From: Candidatus Altimarinota bacterium | GTDB lineage: Bacteria; Patescibacteriota; Gracilibacteria; BD1-5; UBA6164 | Direction: 5' to 3' | Length of the DNA: 64,000 nt | NCBI GenBank assembly: GCA_028692735.1 | Contig: JAQUWS010000002.1 | Location: 1-64,000 of the forward strand | Shown here: in pieces, positions 33,689 through 43,851 of the stretch | Layout of the letters: each line of letters opens with the position of its first letter | How positions within the stretch are numbered: position 1 is the stretch's first letter | Program-made: the position numbers and the translations under genes | The notes under the pieces: generated by a model | The model's database searches: none | What the model was told of the DNA's origin: nothing | Seen by the model: the letters and a program-made list of their open reading frames with translations, nothing else

Positions 33689-33961
33689 ATGTGAATGAAT
33701 TCAATTGATTGAGCTGAATTTGAACCAGAAAATTTAAAAATTACAGCTAAAACTCCAAGTTGAGAATTAGTAAATATATGATCACATGTTGATCCAAGCA
33801 TAACTAGCTGAGATATGATTATAAGAATAGCTGAAAATGCATTATCTTCTAATGGAGATGTGGATATAAAAAATGCTGAAATAACTAAAATAGTTGATGA
33901 AAGTACTTGATTTGTAATGGATATTGTTGATTGAAAAAAACAAGTTTCATTTATAAATTAA
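33689..33961 (+). CDS. Small protein of unknown function
   Basis: A 90-residue acidic protein starting MGMNSIDGAEFEPENLKI, with no signal peptide or motif I recognise. A TTGACA at 33624-33629 with TATTAT at 33646-33651 could be its promoter. It converges on the CHAP gene across the bidirectional terminator at 33988. Confidence 0.6.
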
Positions 33962-33987
33962 TACTTTGCAAATCTAAATTATTTAAA

Positions 33988-34029
33988 CAATAAAAAAATA
34001 AGAAGTTCACACTTCTTATTTTTTTATTG
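33988..34029. terminator. Bidirectional terminator
   Basis: A 19-bp stem (33988-34006 with 34011-34029) around TCAC, with A/T-run ends. Confidence 0.85.
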
Positions 34030-34037
34030 TTGTTTTA

Positions 34038-35162
34038 TTATTCAGCATATATATATCAAATTATAGCACCATCATTTTTTGAAACTTTTCTTGTAGTAAC
34101 TTCATTTAACGCACGATAATTCATGTCTTTTACTATTATTGAATCAGATTTTACTGATGTTACAATTCAAACATGTCAGTATACTGGATTATATCATTTT
34201 CAACTAAATACTACAATTGCTCATACTGTTGGACTTGATCAGGTTTCAACTCAGCTAGATCTAGCATTTGCTAACCAGTTCTTCGCATTTCATCACCAAG
34301 TTACATTTTTATATTGAGCAACAAACCGAGTACAATTTCACCGTGCAAATGATCTCTTAGCAGTTCTTTTAACTAATGAATAATCTCAATCATCATCAAC
34401 ATAAACACTTTTAGAATATGTAGTTGCTGTTTTTGATGTAGTTTTTCCTTTTGACGTAGTTTTATTTGAAGTAAGTAATTTTTTTGTTACTACAGGAACT
34501 TCAACTTTTTTAATTCATCATGGTATTACAATTTCATCTCAAACTCTAATTGGATCAGAACTTGATAATAAATTTTGAGCAAGTATTTTTCATTCTAATA
34601 TATCGTATTTTTTAGCTAGAGATGATATAGTATCTCATTTTTTTACTATATGAATTAATCAAGAAACAGGTGGAATCTTTATTTTTTGACCAGGATGAAT
34701 TATTGTTTTTTCAGTAAAATCATTTGCCCAAAAAATAGAATTTCTTGAAACTCAATACTTAGAAGCAATGGAAGCGATAGAATCTCAATATTTAATTTCA
34801 TATGTTACTATTTCATTACTTATAGGTAAATCTCTGTTTCATTCTGACAATGTACTTACTGATAAGAAATTTCAATCCTCAGATTCAAATATAGGTTTAT
34901 TTAAATCATCATCAGTCCATTCATAAGATGATATGATAGATGACTCATCTATATCTCATCTATAAAAATCTACAGTAGCATTATCATAAACCAAAGCAGC
35001 TAATGCTGGGTAAAAAGGAAACACAAAAATAATTACAAACAAAACTATTTTGTAAGAAATACTATATTTATTACTTGATGTAGTTGATTTTAATAAGTTA
35101 TCTTTTAGTATTCTACTATGTCTCTCTATTTTAGCCTTTAAATTTATTTTATTTTGTGCCAA
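34038..35162 (-). CDS. LysM-CHAP peptidoglycan hydrolase
   Basis: A 374-residue exported protein. A basic N-terminus is followed by a membrane segment (KIVLFVIIFVFPFYPALAAL, residues 38-57), then two LysM domains (EIKYGDSIASIASKYGVSRN and HIVKKGDTISSLAKKYDILE), a T/S/K linker, and a C-terminal CHAP domain with Cys in RGNCTRFVAQY, His in VYGHVGIVTSV and a following N (KDMNYRAL). LysM binds glycan strands and CHAP cleaves peptide or amide bonds in peptidoglycan. The only start consistent with the N-terminus is TTG at 35162-35160; the frame is closed just upstream. It could serve the cell's own wall or attack a host. Confidence 0.92.
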
Positions 35163-35293
35163 AGTATAATTTTAAAAAAATAAAAATTATTTGTAATGGT
35201 AACTTAATTTATAATTATATATTTAAATATCACTAAAAATAATTACTATGTCACTCCTAATATAATATATTTTTTTAATAAAAATTCAAGTTT

Positions 35294-35605
35294 TTATGCT
35301 ATTGATAATACTTCTAATTTAGTTAATTGAGGTCTAAATCAGATAGTTCTTGCATATCTTTTTTTAGATTTCATCTTGAAAACTCTTATTTTATCACCTT
35401 TAAATTCATCAATTACTTTCATCTCTATTTTTGATCATGATACAGTTGGTGTTCAAACTTTTAATTCTTTTCATTCTTCATCAGATACTAACATTGCTTC
35501 AACTGTTAAAGTTGTTCAAACTTCATTTTCTAATTTTTTTACATCTATTACATCTCATTTTCTAACAATAAATTGATTTCATCCAAGTTCTATTACAGCT
35601 AACAT
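35294..35605 (-). CDS. rplU: 50S ribosomal protein L21
   Basis: A 103-residue bL21: MLAVIELGGNQFIVRKGD at the start, KVGTPTVSGSKIEMKV in the middle and the basic KKRYARTIGFRPQLTKLEV near the end. It normally precedes rpmA (L27); here the next gene downstream is the LysM-CHAP hydrolase, so that pair is broken. Confidence 0.95.
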
Positions 35606-35864
35606 ATTTTAATTAATTAATTAATAATTTATAAGTAACAATTATATTGTGAAAAATTGTTAAATTTTAAGTAAATTACAAATTTTCCCTAATAAAATTT
35701 ATAATTATTCCAAAAATTTATGTTACAATAAACTAACAAAAAGGCTTGCGATTCTTTCGTTATAATCTAATTCCACCATCTAGTAATTAACTTATATCCT
35801 TTAAAAATACTTAGTGAAACAAAAATATTATTCACTTTTCACTATTAATTATCCACTAATAAAA

Positions 35865-35939
35865 TGGCTGGGATGGTAGGATTCGAACCTACGAATGGTG
35901 GAGTCAAAGTCCACTGCCTTACCACTTGGCGACATCCCA
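35865..35939 (-). tRNA. tRNA-Gln (anticodon TTG)
   Basis: A 75-base tRNA on the minus strand with a TGGGATG/CATCCCA acceptor stem, D-arm GTCGCCAAGTGGTAAGGC, anticodon stem GTGGA around CTTTGAC (anticodon TTG), T-arm GTAGGTTCGAATCCTAC and an encoded CCA. Confidence 0.97.
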
Positions 35940-36005
35940 ATATTTTTAATTTGCTTAAATAGTATATAAAAAAATAAAAAAAGTCAAAAAAAATTTAAAG
36001 ATAAT

Positions 36006-36902
36006 TTAAAATTCTTTGATATCATTACTATCATCATAAGGATCAAGGTGTATTAATACTTTAGAATTTTCAACAACTTCTCTTATCTTATACTCGATTT
36101 TATCTCAAATATGATGAGCATCATACAAAGATATCTGTTTATCAAAAACAACATGTACATCTATAAAAACATCATCTCAAGATTTTCTTGAATTTAATAA
36201 ATGATATGAAGAAACTCTCTTATCTGTATTTAAAATTATATCTACAACACAATCAAGTATTCACTGGTCAAGTTTTTTATCCATAAGCATCTGAACTCAC
36301 TCAGTTATTATCTCTTTACTAGAAGTAATAATATAAATTCAGATAATTATAGCAACAATACTATCTATAATTATAAATCAAGTAAGCTTTATTAATCAAA
36401 GTGAAAGTATTATTCATATATTTGTAAATAAATCTGTCTGATAATGAAGCATATCAGCTTTGATTGTCAGATTTTTTGTTTTTTTAGCAACTCTTGATAG
36501 ATATGTTACCAATATTCAAGTTAATAAAACAGATACAATCATTACATAAATTGATTCATTTAAGTTATCAATTCCTCCTTTATCTAGTATTTTATTTATA
36601 GCTAAAACAATTAAAGATATTCAAGAACCTCATACTATAACTCATTCAACAACTGCTCAAATTCATTGAATTTTTCATTTTCAGTAGTTATAATTTGCAG
36701 TATTTTTATCATGAGATGTTTTTATAACATATAAATTAAATAATGATACCATAAAATCAAGACAAGAATCAAGAGCCGATGATAATAATGCCAAACTTCA
36801 ACTTATAAGTCATACACTAGTTTTTATTATTACAAGAGTAATTGCAGTTGTATTTGCCATAATTATAGCTCTTTTTATTTGTTTTCAGTTCTTAGTATCC
36901 AT
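36006..36902 (-). CDS. Cation diffusion facilitator (FieF/CzcD-like)
   Basis: A 298-residue protein with six membrane segments and a cytosolic C-terminal domain. TM2 holds the zinc-site pattern SSALDSCLDF and TM5 the H...D pair (ADMLHYQTDLFTN). The C-terminal domain shows VFIDVHVVFDKQISLYDAHH with conserved histidines. It exports zinc, iron or related divalent ions in exchange for protons. It is transcribed toward tRNA-Gln; no metal-responsive regulator is adjacent. Confidence 0.93.
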
Positions 36903-36978
36903 TTTAATTAATAAAAATATAACTTAACAAATCATAAAGATTTTATAAAAAAATCAAATAAATATATTTTAGATTATA

Positions 36979-37006
36979 TTGACAAATATATAAAATAATG
37001 TAATAT
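36979..37006 (+). promoter_or_regulatory. Possible promoter of the 37031 gene
   Basis: TTGACA at 36979-36984 and TAATAT at 37001-37006, spacer 16. By eye only. Confidence 0.4.
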
Positions 37007-37030
37007 ATAAAAATAATTATTTTAAAAAAT

Positions 37031-38242
37031 ATGGCTAACAATAAAACTCAAAAATTAAAATCAGAAGTATGTGAAAATAATGAGGATGTTATTTTTTGAA
37101 AATGAAAAGAAATATTTTTAAGATGATTTTCGATAAGTTTAAATAAATATTTTAAAACACATGAAAATAATGAATTGGTTATAATAGATTATGAGCAAAT
37201 TATACTAAAACTACAAAATAATTTGAAAATTACTGTTAGTGAATTTAAAATCATGGAAAGTATTATTAATGATAAAAAATTTTTTTCTATAGCAAAAAAA
37301 GTGTTTGAGGAAGTTTTAATAGTTTCCTCAAGTATAAAAGATATAAATAACTTTATAGAAAAAATAACTCCAGAAAGTTTAAAAACAGATTTAATAAGAT
37401 ATTTATATGAAAATGTTATTAAATATACTGTTGTAGTTTGTTTAGAATCACAAGAAAAAGAACAAATCTGATTTGAATATGAGAACAATGATATAGAAAT
37501 ATACTTTAAAAATGATAAAATTCCAGTATATACATTAAAAAATAAACAAACTAAAGAAATAAACTATTTTTACAGAATTGATTTAACATATTTAGAAAAA
37601 TATTGATTTATCTTAGCAAGAAATAAAAAATGAAATATTTTACTATCAAAAAATTGAACAATTTTGTCAGAAAATGATTTTGATATAAGTTTTTTAGAAA
37701 AGACTTGATTGGTTATAGTTAAAAAAAATAAAAATGATATTTTGTTGTTTAGAAATTGACTACAAATCAATGATAAAAAAACAACTTACATAGGATATGA
37801 TTTATCCTACTATCAAGAAACTTGATTTATTGTAGCTAAAGAAGTCAACTGAAGAGTTATATTATGATCAGATTGAAAAAAAATAAGTGAAAAATTAAAA
37901 TATTATACACATATAGATTTAAAAAATCTTTCAAAAACTTGATTAATTACTGTTTGAGATAATAAATGAATATATATACTTAATAAAGATTTATCTCTTT
38001 ATTCACAAGAAAATAAATACTATAGATGATTAAATTTAGACTATTTAGATAGTTTATGAGTTATAATTGAAATTACATCAGATTGATTCAATATACTTAC
38101 AAAAGATTTAAAGCACATATTATACAAATGAAATAAACCGCTTATTTATGATGAAAAGAAAAAAGATTTATTTCAAATCTGAATATTTAATAGAAAAAAT
38201 TACCTAAAGATAAGTAAGTTACCAGCAAAGTACTACAAATAA
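37031..38242 (+). CDS. WG-repeat-like protein of unknown function
   Basis: A 403-residue protein. The first 155 residues are helical (including SEFKIMESIINDKKFF). From about residue 170 to 390 there are repeating beta units of about 40 residues of the form hydrophobic-T-G-(L/F)-I-x-V-x(4)-G-x-x-(I/L)-L: EKTGLVIVKKNKNDILL, QETGFIVAKEVNGRVIL, SKTGLITVGDNKGIYIL and DSLGVIIEITSDGFNIL. This resembles WG (KWG)-repeat proteins, which form beta-propeller-like solenoids. No signal peptide; cytoplasmic. The function is unknown. Confidence 0.7.
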
Positions 38243-38245
38243 AAA

Positions 38246-38276
38246 TTGACTAATTATATAAAATATATAATATAAT
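38246..38276 (+). promoter_or_regulatory. Promoter of the leader-peptide attenuator
   Basis: TTGACT at 38246-38251 and TATAAT at 38271-38276 (spacer 19; an alternative TATAAT at 38266). It begins immediately after the stop of the upstream gene and leaves a short leader before the ATG at 38303. Confidence 0.5.
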
Positions 38277-38302
38277 AAAAAATTATAGTTAAAATAATTA
38301 TT

Positions 38303-38371
38303 ATGAAAAATTTTATTTTAAATACACAAAGAAGAAGACCTTTTGAGATTTCTCTTAAGGTAATTGTTTAG
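38303..38371 (+). CDS. 22-residue leader peptide with three consecutive arginines
   Basis: The tiny ORF starts MKNFILNTQRRRPF and ends in TAG at 38369-38371. Three AGA codons in a row lie at 38330-38338. The later part of the ORF (38346-38356, AGATTTCTCTT) is exactly complementary to 38404-38414 in the terminator hairpin downstream. This is the layout of ribosome-mediated attenuation: stalling in the Arg run would leave the antiterminator strand free and let transcription continue into the GNAT gene. That it is translated is inference. Confidence 0.65.
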   Translation: MKNFILNTQRRRPFEISLKVIV

Positions 38372-38396
38372 GTTATTTTTTTCATAATTTAGATAA

Positions 38397-38427
38397 AAAC
38401 TTCAAGAGAAATCTTGAAGTTTTTTTA
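38397..38427 (+). terminator. Attenuator terminator in front of the GNAT gene
   Basis: AAACTTCAAGA pairs with TCTTGAAGTTT around GAAA, with seven T overlapping and following the stem. It lies 19 bases upstream of the GNAT start, between the promoter and the gene, so it must be read through for expression. Confidence 0.85.
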
Positions 38428-38446
38428 TATTTTAATTTTAAATAAT

Positions 38447-39211
38447 ATGAATAAAATTAATGAAAATTTATTTTTAGAAAATCTAAAAATATCAAATTGG
38501 AGTCTAGATGTAAGTAAAAGTATATATGAAATACTTGAAAAGCCTAATTGGGCAGAGTGGTTAGAAGCTAGTATAAATTCTATAGAATGAAGGTCAAAAG
38601 TCTTTCCTGAATGACAATTTCTATTAAGTAATTGAAAAGAAACTTTATGAAGTTTGTCAACAAATCAAATATATTGGGATTGAAATCCAAATACATTGCA
38701 AAGTTGGGATGATATCGCTTGAGATCCAACAACCTATGAAAATACATATAATAAAAATTGAAATACTTTAGTGTTTATGTCAATGAATATAAATAATAAA
38801 TTTTTATGATTAAGGTTAACTGATTACTTAGTTTGAGCAGCAAAAGATTTTGCAAAACTTAATTGAATAAAACATATTATTGGTTCTTTTCGTCCAAGTT
38901 GATATTGAAAATATAAACTAGAAAATTGATATATTAAGTTTGAAGATTATGTAAATTTAAAAAATAATGATTGATTTTCAATAGATCCATGGCTAAGGAG
39001 TTTACAAAAAAAATGAATGAAACAAATAAAAATAGATGATGTTGCTATGAAAGTAGAATTGACAATGGAAGAATTTTTAAAATACAAAAAAACAAATTGG
39101 ATAGAACAAAAACCTTGAATTTGGGAATGTTGAGAAGTTTGAAATTTTGAAGTAAAAAATGATAAAGCAATTTACACTGAAAAAAATGTATGGTGAGAAC
39201 TACCATTATAA
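38447..39211 (+). CDS. GNAT-family N-acetyltransferase-like protein
   Basis: A 254-residue protein. Central segments LGLRLTDYLVGAAKDFAKL, IIGSFRPSGYGKYK, SIDPWLRSLQKKGMKQIKID and AMKVELTMEEFLKYK match, from memory, an uncharacterised group of GNAT proteins found in Actinobacteria and Firmicutes (pattern SFRPS..G.YK, then DPWLR.L...GM). The substrate is unknown. It starts just after the attenuator terminator, and the metallo-hydrolase gene begins 15 bases after its stop, so the two form an attenuated unit. A resistance-type acetylation role would suit leader-peptide control but is inference. Confidence 0.75.
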
Positions 39212-39225
39212 GTTAATATGTATTT

Positions 39226-39912
39226 ATGTTAGAAATAAAACAAATAGAAAAATATATATGGTGAATTAGGGAATCGTATCATTATGAAGATGTATTAAGT
39301 TATCTTATAATATGAGAAGAAAAAGCATTACTTTTTGATACATGAATGTGAATTTATAATATAAAAGAAGCAGTTTATAAAATAACAAATCTTCCAATAA
39401 TTGTTTTAAATTCACATTCACATTTTGATCATATATGATGAAATTCATTGTTTGATGAAATATGGATATACAATAACGAAAAAATAAAAAATATAGCAAA
39501 AAATTGAGTTGATAAATCAATAATTTTAGAAAACTATGTAACTGAAAAATTTATTAAGAAACCAGAGTCTTTTGATTTAAAAAATTTTGAAATAAAATGA
39601 TTTAACTACAAAAAAGTTTTATATGATAACTATGAAATAAATCTAAAACCTTTTAAATTTAAAGTTATACATACTCCATGACATTCTATTGACCATATTT
39701 GTATTTATGAAGAAAACAAAAAGTTTCTTTTTGCATGAGATTTGATATACAAATGACCAATTTTCATAGATAATTATACTCAGTTTATTAATTCAATAAA
39801 AAAAATTAATAAACTAAACCCAAAAAAGATTTTTCCATGACATAATGATTTTTGTATAAGTGAGATTTCTCTAAAACTAAAAAAAGTAAATAACAATTAT
39901 TATTTTTTATAA
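39226..39912 (+). CDS. Metallo-beta-lactamase-fold hydrolase
   Basis: A 228-residue protein with all the fold's metal motifs in order: NSHSHFDHIGG (HxHxDH), IHTPGHSIDH, FAGDLIY and FPGHND. These bind two metal ions. The family includes glyoxalase II-like thioesterases, lactonases and many others; the substrate cannot be inferred. It is the second gene behind the attenuator at 38303-38427 and lies 15 bases after the GNAT gene. An upstream out-of-frame mini ORF (ATG at 39218) overlaps the spacer. Confidence 0.93.
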
Positions 39913-39954
39913 TTTTATATATAATATAATAGATATAAAATTTAATAACAAACT

Positions 39955-41097
39955 ATGATTTGAATACTTTTAAACATGATGTTATCATCATGAATTTCTA
40001 TGAAAAGATGGAATAATTTCCCAAGAATAGAAGATATTAGCCATATAGACAATGTTTGATTTATTTTACATATTGCTTTATTTTTATCTCATTTAGAGGA
40101 AAAAGAATGAAATATAGTAGATAAAGAATTTATAATAAAAAGGATTTTATTTAATTCTACAAAAATTTTGTTTCTATCAGATATCAGTTCTTGAACTAGA
40201 GTTTATATTGAAAAAATAAATAAAGATATTTTTCCAGAACTAGAAGAAAAAGTTTTTAATCATATATTATCATTTAATGCTCCAAAATACATAAAAGAAG
40301 ACATAAAAACTATAATGAATGATGAAACAAAAACTCTAGAATTATCAATCATAAAAGCAGCAAAAAGATATGCTGCTTATAAAGAATGTCTTATAAATAT
40401 GAAAGTATTTGAGCTTACTTATGAGGTTCCACACAATGAGATTATGACATCATTGGAAGAAAAAAGAAAAGAATTAAAAAGTCTTGATAGATTATTAAAA
40501 GATTCTAATTATGAGAAATATCTTTTAAATATAAGAAAATTATCTCATAGTTTTAGATGGAATTCAGAAAAAAGGATATTTCCAATTTCAGTTATGTCTC
40601 ACCTTGTGATAACAGCATTTTTATCATACATCATATGAAGTATAGAAAATGCTAAATGATGAAAGCTTAATATATATGAGATGATGCTAAAAGCAATTTA
40701 TCATGATATCCCTGAGGCTATGACTTGAGATGTAATCACACCAACAAAAAAAGCAATTCCATGATTTTCAGAAGTACTAGAAGAAGTTGAAAAACAGATG
40801 CTAAAAGATTATTTATTTTATTATGTATGAGATGAATACGAAAATTTTGTAAAAGATTATATGCTAAATCCTTGGTCATGAACTGAATGAAAATATGTTA
40901 AATTTGCAGATGTAATCTGTGCTATGTTTGAATCAAAGATAGAAGTAAATTACTGAAGTACAAATTACATAGAGATATATAGATCCTTAAAAAGAAAAGT
41001 TAATACATTTGAATGACCAAGTGTAGAATATATGTTAAAAGAAGTAAGTGATAGTTTTGATGATAAAAATATAAATTTACATTTTAATAACTGATAA
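39955..41097 (+). CDS. YfbR-like HD phosphohydrolase, duplicated
   Basis: A 380-residue protein made of two HD-like halves. The C-terminal half has the YfbR/HD_3 signature: RWNSEKRIFPISVMSHLVIT, KAIYHDIPEAMTGDVITPTK and later KFADVICAMFESK. The N-terminal half starts with the same opening (RWNNFPRIEDISHIDN) but lacks an HD pair, so it is probably a catalytically dead copy. YfbR-type enzymes dephosphorylate deoxynucleoside monophosphates. The next gene starts 2 bases after the stop and is also an HD protein. Confidence 0.88.
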
Positions 41098-41099
41098 TT

Positions 41100-41921
41100 A
41101 TGTATGAAAATAAATCTGAAATTTATTCATTAACAGAAGCTACAAACTTATTGCTTGAGACTTACAAATGACAAACCCCAGAAATAAATGAGATAAAAAG
41201 ATATAATTCACATAAGGTAAGACACACTTTTTGAGTATTGGAAGTTTGAAGAAATATATTAACAATAATAAAAGAAAATATAAAACTTGAAGATAAACTT
41301 ATAAATAAAGCTGAAATCTGTTTTATACTCCATGATATATGAAGATTTTTCCAAAATGATTGAAAAAAGACATTGTCTAGTATCGAATTTGATCATTGAT
41401 ATAAATCATATGAAATTGTTAAAAAAAATAATTACCCAAGAGATATTTACTTATCTATAAAATATCATAGTGCTTACTCTATTGATTGACTTTATAATGA
41501 ACAAGATTTTATAAGTATGTCAGAAAAAGAAAAAGAAGATACAATTTTTTTAACTCAACTTTTAAAAGATGCAGACAAAGTTCAAAATATACTTTTTTCT
41601 ATCTTTGAATATAAAGATATTGATAAAAATTATTTTGATAAAACTCTTGATATTTTTTCTAATTGAGATATATCACCAATAAATATACCAAATATAAAAA
41701 ACTGAAAATTATTAGAAATAGAAAATATAAAAACAATTTGAGATTATATTCTCTTAGAATTATGTTTTACACATGAAATATTTTTTAAAGAATCATATAA
41801 AATATTGAATTTTTACAATTATTTTGATGTAATGTTTGAGAAAATTAAAAAAACTCCCTATATAAGCCAAGAGAGTTTTTTAATGGTAAAAGATGTATTT
41901 GAGAAATACAAAAGTTACTAA
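41100..41921 (+). CDS. HD-domain phosphohydrolase
   Basis: A 273-residue HD-domain protein. Metal residues: H in SHKVRHTFGVLEVG (about residue 40), the HD pair in ICFILHDIGRFF (about 80), H in SIKYHSAYS and D in LLKDADKVQN. The second half is helical. It starts 2 bases after the YfbR-like gene. Its stop codon overlaps the stop codon of the convergent saccharopine-dehydrogenase-like gene by three bases (41919-41920 shared region), with no terminator hairpin between. Confidence 0.9.
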
Positions 41922-43057
41922 ATTTCTTTATTATCAATATAGATTTTAAAATTTCTCTTTTTTAGTTCATCAATAAACCACAAATCATCAACAAATTCCT
42001 CAGGATGAAAGACTCAAGGAGTTGTTGTGTTGTTTATAAAATATTGAGCAATTAAAGAACATCAAATTCAAGTGTTCATTACTCAAGCAGGAACTCAATC
42101 AACAGAATCATTATCAATTTTCACAACTTTTTCATCAAGTTTTATAAACAAACTTTCTTTATCTTTAACGTAATAATTTTGAGGAGCATGTTTAGACATA
42201 AGAGTATTAGTAGCTTCAAAAGATGTAATTTCAACTCATTTAATATTTATTTTGTTTTCTTTATCTAAGAATCAAAATTTATTTAAGCTTTTTACTAGTT
42301 TTATTACACTAGGAGAATGTTTCATTATAAAATAAACATTTTTAATTCATTTTTCACTTAAATATTCTGGTAAAGAAAATTGTTCATCATGATTTGTTAC
42401 ATAACTCTTCGGTAAAAAACAAGATTTATTTACTCATCATTTACAGAAATCTCAGTCTATTTTTCTACTACTTCATCCAGTAAAAAGATATTTTCAATTT
42501 TCAAAAAGCAAAGCATCTCATAGGATTTCTTCTACAACTGTTGTAAAATTAAAAGGAAGCATTTCTTCAGGGGCATCTATTATCTCATCAGCAAATGATA
42601 TAGTAATAGTATCAATTTTTTGCATACTTTTTGCAGCATATTTTGTCAATACATTCACTATTCAAGGAGCAGATCAAGCTCATAAACAAACAGAAATTCA
42701 AGCTTCTTTTGCTAAACCATCCTTACTTCTAGATATTTTAATTCAATTATAATCATCTCATAAATCTACATAATTTTTTCCACATTTTATACATAAGTCT
42801 AATATTAATTGATTAAAAGTATACTCCAAACAATTTACAACCAAGTCATATTTTTTAAAAACTTCAATTAGATTTCATTCATCTTTCATATCAATAACAA
42901 CTTTTTCAATGTTTGATGAGTTTAGTTTAGATGTAAAACTATCAATTTTTTCTCTACTTCTTCATCAAATTCATACAAAGAAATTAGAGTTAAGTAAATC
43001 TTTTACTACAACTTGTCATATATTTCAATATCATCATAGTACCAATACTTTTTTCAT
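41918..43057 (-). CDS. Saccharopine dehydrogenase-like oxidoreductase
   Basis: A 379-residue protein with an N-terminal Rossmann fold (KKVLVLGGYGNIGQVVVKDL), DLVVNCLEYTFNQLI, the segment VCLGAGSAPGIVNVLTKYAA and a C-terminal domain resembling LYS9/carboxynorspermidine-synthase family proteins. It would oxidise or reduce an amino-acid-like substrate with NAD(P). No lysine or polyamine genes are nearby. It converges on the HD gene with overlapping stop codons. Confidence 0.85.
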
Positions 43058-43191
43058 ACATAAAGTTTAACATTATACGTTATGATATTCTATCATAAAA
43101 AAATAAAAAAATCTAGAAAAAATAAAAAAATGTATTTACTTTTTTAACAAAAGACTTATCCTAAAAAAGATAATTACTAAAAATACAAAAA

Positions 43192-43815
43192 ATGCAATTA
43201 AAATCAAAAAGACCTAAACCATATGTTGTTAAAGATACATACTTTCTAAAAGCCAAACAAGAAGGCTATAGAGCTAGAAGTGTATATAAACTTATAGAAA
43301 TACAAGAAAAATTTAAAATCATAAAAGAATGAATGAATATCTGTGATGTTTGAGCTGCCCCATGAAGTTTCATACAATACATAAAAAGGATAATAAAAGA
43401 TACATGAGAAATTGTATGAATTGATATAAAACCAATTGATAAATATAGTCAAAAAAATATCAATACAATAGTACATTCTATTTTTGAATTTGATACTCTA
43501 AAACCAAAAGTAGAACAATTTATCTGAGTATGAAATCAATTTGATTTAGTTACATCAGATATCGCACCAAACACAACTTGAAACAAAGATATAGATCAAT
43601 ATGCAAGTGTAGAATTAAATATAGAGATACTTAAGTTTGCAGATGTATTTTTAAAAAAAGGATGAAATTTAATTTTAAAAGTATTTAAATGAGAAGATTT
43701 TATTGATCTAGTAAAAGAAATAAAACCAAGATATAAAACCTTTAAAGAATACAAACCAAAAGCTACTCGTGATAGAAGTTTTGAAACCTATGTTATTTGT
43801 GAAGGGAAGTTATAA
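43192..43815 (+). CDS. rlmE: 23S rRNA 2'-O-methyltransferase RlmE/FtsJ
   Basis: A 207-residue SAM methyltransferase that modifies U2552 in the ribosomal A-loop. The catalytic K-D-K-E set is visible: K in ARSVYKLIEI, D in TSDIAPNTTG, K in LILKVFKGED and E in RSFETYVIC. The SAM loop is DVGAAPGSFIQY. Length is normal. It ends at a bidirectional terminator facing mscS. Confidence 0.95.
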
Positions 43816-43850
43816 AAAAACAAGATTTTTAAAAAAAATCTTGTTTTTTT
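43814..43850. terminator. Bidirectional terminator between rlmE and mscS
   Basis: A-run, then ACAAGATTT and AAATCTTGT around an AT loop, then a T-run; it touches both stop codons. Confidence 0.85.
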
Positions 43851-43851
43851 A

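Noticed and set aside
35744-35790. Small RNA gene upstream of rplU suggested by a TATAAT
   Set aside because: No matching -35, no convincing fold and no terminator, so I do not call it.
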